From NCBI GenBank assembly GCA_023145575.1, contig JAGLDN010000077.1, forward strand, positions 1 to 12,923: 12,923 nt of DNA, given 5' to 3'. Every line of letters starts with the position of its first letter. Position 1 is the first letter of the stretch. Position numbers and translations under genes: made by a program. Source of the stretch: Psychromonas sp. (GTDB lineage Bacteria; Pseudomonadota; Gammaproteobacteria; Enterobacterales; Psychromonadaceae). The notes below the pieces were generated by a model, which was given only the letters and a program-made list of their open reading frames with translations, was not told the DNA's origin and did not search any database. Of this stretch, positions 1-7,327 are shown one piece after another.

Positions 1-1
1 G

Positions 2-301
2 AGATGGCAATTTTATGTCGAGTACCTTGGTACTATTTCCCTTGCTGAATTTGCACTTTTGCGTCAAATGGGTATAGGTATAAAACTTCATTATTTACCT
101 GCCTATAGCCCGAACTTAAAGCTAATAGAGCGACTTTGGAAGATGATGAAGGAGCATGCTAGGAATAATAAATAATTTACCACTGTAAAAGATTTCAGGC
201 GTAGTATGAATAATTTTTTTGACTCTATTTTGCCAATTATCGGTGCTGCGTTAAGTTGCAGGATCAATGACAACTTTCAAAAGTTTTACCCTGCATCTTG
301 A
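2..301 (+). pseudogene. IS630-family transposase, 3' fragment with in-frame stop
   Basis: This is the C-terminal part of a DDE transposase of the IS630 family; its 5' end lies outside the window. Reading from base 2, the frame gives a stretch ending in the hallmark YSPNLKLIERLWK (about 104-142), whose Glu (128-130) is the last residue of the family's DDE triad. The frame is broken by TAA at 173-175, in a position where relatives carry an aromatic residue (NNK*FTTVKDF). It then continues open through FTTVKDFRRSMNNFFDS to a natural-looking stop at 299-301. A single substitution seems to have killed the gene, since the frame is otherwise kept. It is therefore a fairly young pseudogene compared with the other IS remnants here. 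Assignment to the family is firm from the SPNL-IERLW motif; the exact element is not known. Confidence 0.85.
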
Positions 302-322
302 ATGGTAATGGGTATATATCTA

Positions 323-346
323 GGCTATTAGTATTGGTAAATAGCC
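323..346. repeat. Perfect inverted repeat, 7-bp arms
   Basis: GGCTATT (323-329) and AATAGCC (340-346) form a perfect 7-bp stem around a 10-nt loop. It lies just past the 3' end of radA (minus strand) and 20 bp beyond the IS630 stop. No T-run follows on either strand, so it is not a standard intrinsic terminator. It could still mark the 3' end of the radA transcript or belong to the IS end. Confidence 0.4.
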
Positions 347-391
347 ACCAAACTGATGCAAACGTACCCTAAAAATCAACCACAAAAATTA

Positions 392-1762
392 TTATGGACA
401 TAAAGCTTCTATTGCTTCTGAGAGTTTACTTACACCGATGATTTCCATAGTGTTTATTTTTGATTTAGGAACATTACTTTGCGCTACAATTGCCTTTTTA
501 AAGCCATGCTTTGCAGCCTCAAACAAACGATCTTGCCCATTGCTCACCGGTCTAATTTCTCCAGATAAACCAACTTCACCAAAAACTATCAAGTCTTGTG
601 CTAAAGGGACATTTCTAAAACTTGATACTAATGCCATTAATAAGGCTAAATCAATCCCAGTCTCTGGCACTTTTACACCACCAACAACGTTAACAAAAAC
701 ATCTTGATCCGACATTTGCAAACCGCCATGACGATGTAATACCGCCAACAATAATGACAGCCTATTTTGTTCCATTCCAACACAAATTCGCCTTGGATTA
801 GCAAGTTGAGAATCATCAACGAGGGCTTGTACCTCCACAAGCAAGGGCCTTGTACCTTCCCAAACAACCATGACTACAGATCCTGAAGTGGTTTCATCGT
901 TACGAGCTATAAAGATCGCAGAGGGATTAATGACTTCACGCATTCCCCGATCTGTCATCACAAAAACACCTAATTCATTGACGGCACCAAAACGATTTTT
1001 TTGTCCACGTAATATTCTAAACCGATTATCGCTACTAGTTTCTAATAAAATTGAACAATCAATACAATGCTCTAACACCTTGGGCCCTGCGAGAGATCCA
1101 TCTTTTGTAACGTGTCCAACCATAAAAACCGCAACATTATTTTGTTTTGCAAAACGTGTTAAATAAGCCGCTGATTCTCGAACTTGTGACACACTCCCAG
1201 GAGCAGATTGCACATCAGACATATGCATTACTTGGATTGAATCGACAACGATTAATTCGGGAGAATATTTTTGACAATGAGCTGTAATGGCTTCAACACT
1301 GGTTTCAGATAAAACTTGTAGTTTATCCGTCGGTAGGGTTAGGCGATCCGCGCGCATCGCGATTTGTTGTAACGACTCTTCGCCAGTGACATACAAGGCT
1401 TTTTTTTGTTGGGATATAAAACACATAAGCTGTAGTAAAAGTGTACTTTTACCTGCGCCTGGGGTTCCGCCAATTAAGGTTGCACTCCCAGGTACTATGC
1501 CACCACCTAAGACCCTATCTAACTCTTTAAAACCACTACAAAATCGAGGGAGATCAGTTGGATCAATATTACACAGCGGCTGGATTAAACTTGCACCAAT
1601 TTTACCTGAATAACTTGATAATCTATCTATTTGTGGATTGTTTGGCGCAATACGAATTTCAGTAATGGTATTCCATGCTTCACATTCACTACACTGTCCC
1701 TGCCAACGTGGAGATTTTGAACCACAATCATTACAAACGTACTCACTTTTTATTTTTGCCAT
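392..1762 (-). CDS. radA: DNA repair protein RadA (Sms)
   Basis: RadA is a cytoplasmic RecA-like ATPase that aids homologous recombination by driving branch migration of recombination intermediates. The product is 456 residues, close to the 460 of E. coli RadA. Numbered from MAKIKSEY, it has an N-terminal C4 zinc finger (YVCNDCGSKSPRWQGQCSEC, about 8-27), a Walker A motif (GGTPGAGKS, about 98-106), a Walker B-like VVDSIQ, the RadA-specific KNRFG motif followed by GAVNELGVF, and a C-terminal Lon-protease-like domain (DVFVNVVGGVKV, FGEVGLSGEIRPV). An alternative ATG at 1774 would add MVLE. I prefer 1762 because known RadA proteins begin MAK at this point; neither start has a good Shine-Dalgarno, the only purine stretch (GGAA) being almost against the 1762 ATG. 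It stands alone between IS debris on both sides. All key motifs are intact, so it is probably functional. Confidence 0.97.
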   Translation of the reverse strand: MAKIKSEYVCNDCGSKSPRWQGQCSECEAWNTITEIRIAPNNPQIDRLSSYSGKIGASLIQPLCNIDPTDLPRFCSGFKELDRVLGGGIVPGSATLIGGTPGAGKSTLLLQLMCFISQQKKALYVTGEESLQQIAMRADRLTLPTDKLQVLSETSVEAITAHCQKYSPELIVVDSIQVMHMSDVQSAPGSVSQVRESAAYLTRFAKQNNVAVFMVGHVTKDGSLAGPKVLEHCIDCSILLETSSDNRFRILRGQKNRFGAVNELGVFVMTDRGMREVINPSAIFIARNDETTSGSVVMVVWEGTRPLLVEVQALVDDSQLANPRRICVGMEQNRLSLLLAVLHRHGGLQMSDQDVFVNVVGGVKVPETGIDLALLMALVSSFRNVPLAQDLIVFGEVGLSGEIRPVSNGQDRLFEAAKHGFKKAIVAQSNVPKSKINTMEIIGVSKLSEAIEALCP

Positions 1763-1985
1763 TTCCAATACCATTGTTTAATACTATTACATTTATATTG
1801 AATAAACTGAGTTGGGGGGTATGCCCATCTAAGATAAAAGTGCTTAGTAAGATTTTAGCTCTAATGTCAAATCTAGGCGTAACATAAGTTAATGATTATT
1901 ACCTGCTCTGCTATTCAAGCTAAAGTCTGGTAAACCAGTTTGAAGTCACATGGGTATAAGCTTTACGTCGCATAGGTATTATAAA

Positions 1986-2390
1986 GGGGCAGATTCAACC
2001 GCCAAATGCATAATAGTCATGCCGCTTATGCTAGCATATGCTTCATCATTATTTCGAATGGTGTTTGGTTTAATATCACGTTTCTTGCCCTATTATTTAA
2101 TTGAATTAAATTGCTACGAACAGCTTCATAGTGGATCAGTTTCAAATCTGTAGATTTAGACCAATATTATCGTAAAAGTCCGTTAGTATTTTCATTCAAC
2201 CCTCGTTGCCATGAACAGTATGGATCTGAAAAAAATATCCACATTCAACCGATTGTGAAACCTCTTTAGGATAAGCAAATTATTTACTATTATCAGCTGT
2301 GATTGTTAAAACTAAATCCTTAAATGGTGCTAACAATTCAATCGTGGCATCTGTCACTGCTGATTTACCGAAAATTCGCTTAGTTACTTT
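1986..2390 (-). pseudogene. IS30-family transposase, decayed C-terminal half
   Basis: On the minus strand this stretch reads as the catalytic half of an IS30-family transposase. It has VTDATIELLAPFKD followed by ITADN (the second catalytic Asp), then SDPYCSWQRGLNENTNG, which holds the catalytic Glu and is diagnostic for IS30, then STDLK and TPFEIMMKHM at the end. It is broken three ways: a stop at 2280-2282 directly after ADNSK, a frameshift in the A-run 2229-2235, and a stop at 2167-2169 after NGLLR. The original stop is probably 2026-2028. The bases beyond it, down to about 1986 (GGGGCAGATTCAACC on the plus strand), resemble an IS end because they recur beside the second IS30 fossil near 11453. 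The N-terminal half is missing, replaced by part of another transposase. Confidence 0.82.
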
Positions 2391-2554
2391 CTATAAATTG
2401 GTCGAGCTAAACTGCCTATTGGATAAAAACGAGTAATTTGATCGTGACTAATTTCTCCATCGAGAAGATGAGATAAACCAGTTGCAGTTGTGTCGCTCAA
2501 TGATGTTACAAGGTAATCAATATACAGTTCAAATATTTGTTTATTTTTATTCAT
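2384..2554 (-). pseudogene. N-terminal fragment of an IS4-like transposase
   Basis: A 56-codon open frame starts MNKNKQIFELYIDYLV and contains TATGLSHLLDGEISHDQITRF (residues 23-43). This matches my memory of the N-terminal region of IS4-like transposases found in marine gammaproteobacteria, where a TATGLS...G-SHD-ITRFLS pattern precedes the catalytic domain. After ITRF the similarity stops; the sequence continues YPIGSLARPIYRK and ends at TAA 2384-2386, where the IS30 remnant begins in another frame. The piece is thus the start of one transposase spliced onto the middle of another, probably through insertion followed by deletion. The family name is from memory of the motif; the fragment character is clear from its length and the abrupt change. 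Confidence 0.6.
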
Positions 2555-2560
2555 AGCTAC

Positions 2561-2584
2561 AGTTTTTCAGTTTTTCAGTTTTTC
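2561..2584. repeat. 8-bp tandem repeat, three copies
   Basis: Three perfect head-to-tail copies of AGTTTTTC lie just upstream of the IS4-like start (minus strand). It looks like replication slippage in DNA free of selection. The remaining 2585-2790 up to menA shows no coding frame or clear signal that I can support. Confidence 0.75.
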
Positions 2585-2790
2585 ATATTAAATTTTAGCT
2601 TACTGCGTGACATCAGTTATTAATTATGCACACTCACCTATACCCTTCTACATTACAGAACCAAAATTTAGCAAGCGGTGTATTATCTGATAAGGCCTAA
2701 CCATTAAAGATTAAATTTCTGTTATTTAACAATCCCTTAACAATTAAGCTACCTTTTTTTATTGTGGATCCTATCAAGTATATACCCATA

Positions 2791-3720
2791 TTATTTTAAT
2801 AGACTTGGTATTATCATCAACATAAAAATCAAGGCAAAAACAAAGGTGGTTATAGACATGTTTTTTAATTGCGTGTTATAAACTTCTCCATCATTTTTGT
2901 TCATCAAGACAGCACCTTTTAACGCATTCAGGCTTTTAATTAAAGGGCTTAAAATGAGTAAAAAAACATATTGCCAAGTCTGCGTGTTTGGCATTAAATA
3001 AAAATATAGACCCGTTAACATAGGGGCTGTTAAAACTAAACATACTTGATATTTAAATGCTGCATTGCGTCCAAACAAAACCACAAGTGTGATTTTCTTA
3101 CTAATTTTATCTGTTTCCATATCACGCATATTATTGATGTTTAAGACGGCTACTGAAAGTAAGCCAATACTGATTGCAGGCAAGACATCTACCCAATTAA
3201 AAGATGTAGCATAAAGATAATGACTGCCCAGCACACCGAGCAATCCAAAAAATAAAAAAACGACAACATCGCCCATTCCCCAATACCCATAAGGCATCTT
3301 GCCTAAGGTATACGCCATTGCAACAATAATGGATAAAACACCCAATCCAAAAAATAACAACCAGCTCAACAAATCACTTTTTAACGCTATTGACAGTAAT
3401 AACACCCCAGAAAAAAAAGCAAGAATAACGTTAATTGAAATAGCCTTTTTCATGTTAGCCGGGCTTATTAACCCCATTTGCATAGGGCGTTTAGGTCCAA
3501 TTCTCGACGCATTATCGACCCCCTTTTTCAGGTCACCATAATCATTCGAAAGGTTAGATAATATTTGCAATAATAACGCAGTGATCAATGACAAAAAGAA
3601 AATAAGCGTATTAAATCTGTGATCATTAACAGCAAGCCCAGCTCCTACAACGATAGATGCCACAGCAAGCGGTAACGTATGCAAGCGTAAAACACTCGCC
3701 AAAACAGAAAGTTTAATCAT
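2791..3720 (-). CDS. menA: 1,4-dihydroxy-2-naphthoate polyprenyltransferase MenA
   Basis: MenA is an inner-membrane prenyltransferase of the UbiA superfamily. It attaches the polyprenyl tail to 1,4-dihydroxy-2-naphthoate, with loss of CO2, to give demethylmenaquinone. The product is 309 residues, about the usual length (E. coli 308). It shows the two Asp-rich motifs for the Mg-diphosphate: NDYGDLKKGVDN (59-70) and NNMRDMETD (196-204). The family pattern RIGPKRPMQMG (73-83) and about eight hydrophobic segments are also visible. The start has an AAGG six bases upstream of the ATG. It lies 67 bp downstream of the AlbA_2 gene on the same strand, so the two may share a transcript. It faces away from menFDHB. 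Chain length of the prenyl tail cannot be read from the sequence. Confidence 0.96.
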   Translation of the reverse strand: MIKLSVLASVLRLHTLPLAVASIVVGAGLAVNDHRFNTLIFFLSLITALLLQILSNLSNDYGDLKKGVDNASRIGPKRPMQMGLISPANMKKAISINVILAFFSGVLLLSIALKSDLLSWLLFFGLGVLSIIVAMAYTLGKMPYGYWGMGDVVVFLFFGLLGVLGSHYLYATSFNWVDVLPAISIGLLSVAVLNINNMRDMETDKISKKITLVVLFGRNAAFKYQVCLVLTAPMLTGLYFYLMPNTQTWQYVFLLILSPLIKSLNALKGAVLMNKNDGEVYNTQLKNMSITTFVFALIFMLMIIPSLLK

Positions 3721-3787
3721 TAAAAGCCTTTTTGAAATATGAACTTATGCACATTTTCTTAAAGAATACACAATTAAATGAGGCCAT

Positions 3788-5188
3788 TCAAGACGGACGT
3801 TGAACAGTATAAAATTGTTGCATGGGGCTTGTGGGTTTATCTGGCAAAGTTAATAATAATTGTTTTGAATCAATTAAAGGCAAGAGTATATTTTTACGAA
3901 AATGATCTCTATTTTTTAACTTTAAGTGTTGTTGTATATCTTTTCTACTTTTAGGCTCAATGCAAAATAACAATATTTTGTTACTATGCTTGTTAACTTT
4001 CGGCTCAGCCTTAACTCTTTTACTTTGAAGATCAATAACCTCCTGTGCAAATGGTAATATGACTCGAATATAATTATGGCTAAAATTATAAACCGATTTT
4101 GGATATTTTTGTAATAGAAGGTTAATTCCAAATCCCTTTTGCGTGACTCTATTTAAATCTCGGAATACGCGCATGAGCTCTTTATTGAACGGCGAAGAAG
4201 GTCCCGTAAAAAAGTCTTCTTCGCTCAATTCTTTGGGGATAGCGCCAACAGAAGTTATTTCTAGACGGTCTAAAAACAGCTCAATTTTTGGTGATGTTCC
4301 ACTGCTAAAATCATTATGTACTATCGCATTGGTCACCGATTCACGCATAACAACTGGGTCTAATTTGTTTTTATCAAATACACTCTTATTTTCTATTTTT
4401 AGTTTGTCTAGCGCTGCACTAGTGGCTTTGACAAGACAACAAAATCCAAGCTCTTCGTTTTCAATCAAATCATCTCGATTTATACCATTGTATTTCTCAA
4501 CTTTAATTGAACAATCATTTTTATCACTCAATAAATACGCGACATAATTGTATTCCCCTTCTTTAGTGTAGAGATCTAAACCTTTAGGAAGTTGCCCATT
4601 AAGAGTATGGTACATTTCTTGGTAATAATTTTTTAATTGTTCAAAGGTTAAATTTTGATGCCGAGATTTGATATTAACGATCGAATTATCAACACGTTTT
4701 GCAAATAACTTTTTAATCATCATGTTTGACATGGGCTCTGTGGCGTTCTTATTACGAATAAAACACCCCTGCGATGACATGCCATTTTTGCTAAGGTAGT
4801 ATGGTTTTTCACTGCCACCAGCAATGATTATTTTAATCAGCTGTTTACTCTGTTGGCTCATCACTACAACATCAGATAACCCCATTGTAGATGGGCTAAT
4901 ATTATGTTTTAAACGATATTTTATTTTTAACTGAAGACGATCTGCATCATTAAGCCCCAACACACTACCATGAGCATTTACTCCTATGATGATCGCGCCA
5001 CCATCACGAGTATTTAAAAAGGCGATGACCTCTTTTTCTAATTTATCTGTTAGCTGAGACTGAAACTCAAAAAATAGGTGATCGGTTAGTTGAGACTGGT
5101 CGTTAGCAGATTGATCATCCGTGCTTTTAGATAGCCTATTTGTCATCTCTCTTTTATATTCAGAGTATGATTTTTCACGATCTGACAT
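3788..5188 (-). CDS. AlbA_2 (Schlafen-type) domain protein with ATPase-like domain
   Basis: The 466-residue protein belongs to the large group often labelled putative DNA-binding/ATP-dependent helicase-like regulators (AlbA_2 plus HATPase_c_4). An AlbA_2 domain covers roughly 45-165, with EVIAFLNTRDGGAIIIGVN (53-71), the SEKPYYLSK segment and CFIRNKNATEPM (142-153). A GHKL-like ATPase fold follows around 275-385: MRESVTNAIVHNDF (281-294) resembles the N-box with N287, ITSVGAIP (311-318) the Asp/Gly box region, and KGFGINLL (351-358) the Gly-rich lid. The C-terminal 80 residues (about 400-460) look like a winged helix (KSRKDIQQHLKLKNRDHFRKNIL). There is no signal peptide or membrane segment. 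A strong GAGGG sits six to seven bases before the ATG. Relatives are found as regulators and in mobile or defence-related settings; its real role is unknown. It separates menA from the divergent menF. Confidence 0.82.
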   Translation of the reverse strand: MSDREKSYSEYKREMTNRLSKSTDDQSANDQSQLTDHLFFEFQSQLTDKLEKEVIAFLNTRDGGAIIIGVNAHGSVLGLNDADRLQLKIKYRLKHNISPSTMGLSDVVVMSQQSKQLIKIIIAGGSEKPYYLSKNGMSSQGCFIRNKNATEPMSNMMIKKLFAKRVDNSIVNIKSRHQNLTFEQLKNYYQEMYHTLNGQLPKGLDLYTKEGEYNYVAYLLSDKNDCSIKVEKYNGINRDDLIENEELGFCCLVKATSAALDKLKIENKSVFDKNKLDPVVMRESVTNAIVHNDFSSGTSPKIELFLDRLEITSVGAIPKELSEEDFFTGPSSPFNKELMRVFRDLNRVTQKGFGINLLLQKYPKSVYNFSHNYIRVILPFAQEVIDLQSKRVKAEPKVNKHSNKILLFCIEPKSRKDIQQHLKLKNRDHFRKNILLPLIDSKQLLLTLPDKPTSPMQQFYTVQRPS

Positions 5189-5397
5189 TATATACCCTCT
5201 TTTTTACTGTTTACAATAATGCCCAGCTACCCTAGCGTGCTGCCGTTTTCCTCGCTAAAAAAGCAACTAATTTCATTTATTTTAAAACGTAATCACCCAC
5301 AATGACAGGCGTCAGATTAGATGATGCCATATAAAGTATGTTGTAATAGTTATAATAACCATTAAATAAAGGCAAATACAATAAATTTATTTTCAAT

Positions 5398-5419
5398 TAA
5401 TGCACAGATAATGCACAGA
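5398..5419. repeat. Perfect 11-bp tandem duplication
   Basis: TAATGCACAGA occurs twice head to tail (5398-5408 and 5409-5419). No protein-binding site is recognised in the unit. A duplicated operator is possible; slippage is the simpler reading. Confidence 0.8.
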
Positions 5420-5427
5420 GAAAAATC

Positions 5428-5449
5428 GGCAATTCAATGATAAATTGCC
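5428..5449. repeat. Inverted repeat, 7-bp arms
   Basis: GGCAATT (5428-5434) and AATTGCC (5443-5449) pair perfectly around an 8-nt loop. There is no following T-run, so it is not a clear terminator. It could be an operator between the divergent genes. Confidence 0.45.
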
Positions 5450-5515
5450 ACTATTACTTTTACAATTTAAGCATCCTGTTTATTTCACCTTCGAACATAA
5501 TAAATACATTCTTCG

Positions 5516-5543
5516 TAGCGATTAGCGATTAGCAATTAGTAAA
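5516..5543. repeat. 7-bp tandem repeat, two exact and two diverged copies
   Basis: TAGCGAT TAGCGAT TAGCAAT TAGTAAA runs head to tail, drifting from left to right. It is the second slippage-type repeat within 150 bp in this intergenic region. Confidence 0.7.
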
Positions 5544-5738
5544 TAATTTAATTGATTTTCATTGGATAAATACAATTACTTGAGCACTGGGTATTAATAC
5601 CTGTTATATTGTTTAAATATCAAGACACTTATTTTACCTAAATATGCAACGTCTGATAAGTAAATTGTGAGAAAGTACGAGGCATAAAATCGTCCTATCA
5701 ATGGGTAACGCAGTTAGTTTCCTATTAGGAGAATTAAA

Positions 5739-5967
5739 ATAAAAAATTTAATTATTCACGGGTTTATCGCTATCGCTATAGATACTTTTTAACTTTGCCA
5801 ATCGGTACGAGTGGCTTTACCCGTTGATGCATGAACTCAATTATTATGAAAATAAGGATCGCGTTACATTGCAACAATTGCAAAGGAATAACCAGCCAAG
5901 AATTAACATCTTGGCGTTTATTTTACCTTTGCTGATCATCGAATTAGTGCCAGATATTGCATGTTGA
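5739..5967 (+). pseudogene. Small decayed gene, unknown product
   Basis: AGGAG at 5727-5731 stands seven bases before an ATA at 5739, ideal spacing for a start codon that is now not ATG. From there the frame reads IKNLIIHGFIAIAIDTF and stops at 5790-5792. Skipping one T in the T-run 5786-5790 leads into an open frame, NFANRYEWLYPLMHELNYY onward to INILAFILPLLIIELVPDI, ending at TGA 5965-5967. The joined product would be about 75 residues with a hydrophobic start and a hydrophobic C-terminal segment, like a small membrane protein. I do not recognise the family. Two lesions (start codon and +1 shift) point to a pseudogene. Alternatively, a 46-codon ORF from ATG 5827 could still be used, though it has no Shine-Dalgarno. 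It ends 49 bp before menF. Confidence 0.35.
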
Positions 5968-6016
5968 GGTAAAAAGGCTATACAAATAAATCATTAACCC
6001 GATATTAGGTTAAATA

Positions 6017-7327
6017 ATGAAAAACTCAATCATCCAACAGCTCATTGCATATAAAAAGGAACAAGGCGAACGCCCTCTATTGAATCTTAAAATTTCATTA
6101 CATAAAATTGAATTATTGCCACTATTAAAGGGGCAGCAACACACAACAAACTTATTCCCCATTATTTATTGGCAAGATAAAGATGCCATGCAAACCATTG
6201 CATGTTTTGGATCAATTAGCGAACAATCAAAAGTGCCTAAGACAGATGACCAATCTTGTTATTTTGGTGGGCTGGCTTTTCAACAGGAAGGTAAACAATG
6301 GTCTGATTTTCCCGCGATAAAATTTATTCGGCCCGCCCTCGAATTTAAATTAGAAAATAATTCATTAAATCTGATTTGTCATTTTGATGGAAAATATGCC
6401 ATCGACAAAACAATCACGCTTGTTCAACATCTAAATGCACCCATCCAATTAACTAGCGCATCTTCTAACATTATCGGCAGAAAAAATACACCCAATAAAG
6501 GGGAGTGGGCAAAGCTTGTTAATTTAGCGATAAAAAATATTGCACAATTACCAAAAGTTGTATTATCTCGTGAAACTGAACTAATTTGTGACAATGATGT
6601 TTGCCATTGGAATATTCTTAATGTATGGCAGAAAAAAAATCCAACAAGCTTCCTTTTTTCATTTCAATTTTCAAATAATGCTACTTTTATCGGTTGTTCT
6701 CCTGAGCGTTTATTTTTGTGTAATAAAGGTACATTACAAACAGAAGCATTAGCAGGCACGGTAGATAGAAGTCATGATAAACCAAAAGATGCTGCTTTAT
6801 TACAAGGCTTGCTCAATGATTTAAAAATTCATCGCGAGCATTACTTTGTTCAAGAATTTATCATTACAAATTTAAAGAAATTAAGCGATGATATTCAACA
6901 AGCACCAGCACATGTCATGCAGTTACACAAGGTCCAGCATTTATGTGTCCCAATTTATGCTCACCTAAAAAAAGGCACCACAAACACGCTGCTGCTAAAT
7001 AAATTACACCCAACACCCGCTGTAGGAGGATTTCCTAAATTACCTGCATTACAATTCATCGTAGAAAATGAGCCTTATACGCGAGGGTGGTATACAGGGA
7101 CTGTGGGGTATATTAGACAAGAAAAGTGTGATTTTTGTGTAGCGATCCGTAGTGCGTTGATATTAAAAAAACGAATAAAAATATTCGCGGGTGCGGGCAT
7201 TGTGGCGGGATCAATTGCAAATTTAGAGTGGCAAGAGCTTAATAGTAAAATTTCAACCTTGTTGAGTATTATTGATAATAAATGGGTAACCAATGAAAAA
7301 AAACCATATAAAAACAAGTGCCTCTAA
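6017..7327 (+). CDS. menF: Isochorismate synthase MenF
   Basis: MenF converts chorismate to isochorismate, the committed entry to menaquinone synthesis, in the cytoplasm with Mg2+. The 436 residues match the family (E. coli 431). The chorismate-binding domain fills about 160-420, with KVVLSRE (K180, the general base), GCSPERLF (227-234), TEALAGT (242-248, E243 the general acid), HPTPAVGG (331-338), RGWYTGTVG (356-364), RSA (378-380), AGAGIVAGS (391-399) and WQE (405-407) near the metal site. Lys at 180 favours isochorismate synthase over anthranilate- or ADC-synthase relatives. An EntC-type siderophore role is possible by motif alone, but the adjoining menD decides for MenF. The start follows a modest TTAGG seven bases upstream. 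It is the first gene of the men cluster, and its last 35 nt overlap menD. Confidence 0.95.
   Translation: MKNSIIQQLIAYKKEQGERPLLNLKISLHKIELLPLLKGQQHTTNLFPIIYWQDKDAMQTIACFGSISEQSKVPKTDDQSCYFGGLAFQQEGKQWSDFPAIKFIRPALEFKLENNSLNLICHFDGKYAIDKTITLVQHLNAPIQLTSASSNIIGRKNTPNKGEWAKLVNLAIKNIAQLPKVVLSRETELICDNDVCHWNILNVWQKKNPTSFLFSFQFSNNATFIGCSPERLFLCNKGTLQTEALAGTVDRSHDKPKDAALLQGLLNDLKIHREHYFVQEFIITNLKKLSDDIQQAPAHVMQLHKVQHLCVPIYAHLKKGTTNTLLLNKLHPTPAVGGFPKLPALQFIVENEPYTRGWYTGTVGYIRQEKCDFCVAIRSALILKKRIKIFAGAGIVAGSIANLEWQELNSKISTLLSIIDNKWVTNEKKPYKNKCL

Larger units (their letters stand above)
5189..5738. other. Divergent intergenic region, no gene recognised
   Basis: This is the region between the minus-strand AlbA_2 gene and the small decayed gene before menF. 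I see no open frame with coding character and no tRNA. It must hold the outward promoters, but no -35/-10 pair is good enough to call. It contains two tandem repeats and one hairpin, listed separately. Its AT content and slippage repeats suggest DNA that is partly decaying. Confidence 0.6.

Noticed and set aside
323..346. Intrinsic terminator for radA
   Set aside because: The stem is good, but no T-run follows on the minus strand.
1675..2153. Plus-strand ORFs near 1675-1887 and 1950-2153
   Set aside because: The first is partly antisense to radA and lacks protein-like character; the second is antisense to the IS30 fossil, which explains the open frame.
5398..5543. CRISPR or iteron array
   Set aside because: The units are only 7-11 bp, without spacers, and there are no cas or rep genes nearby.
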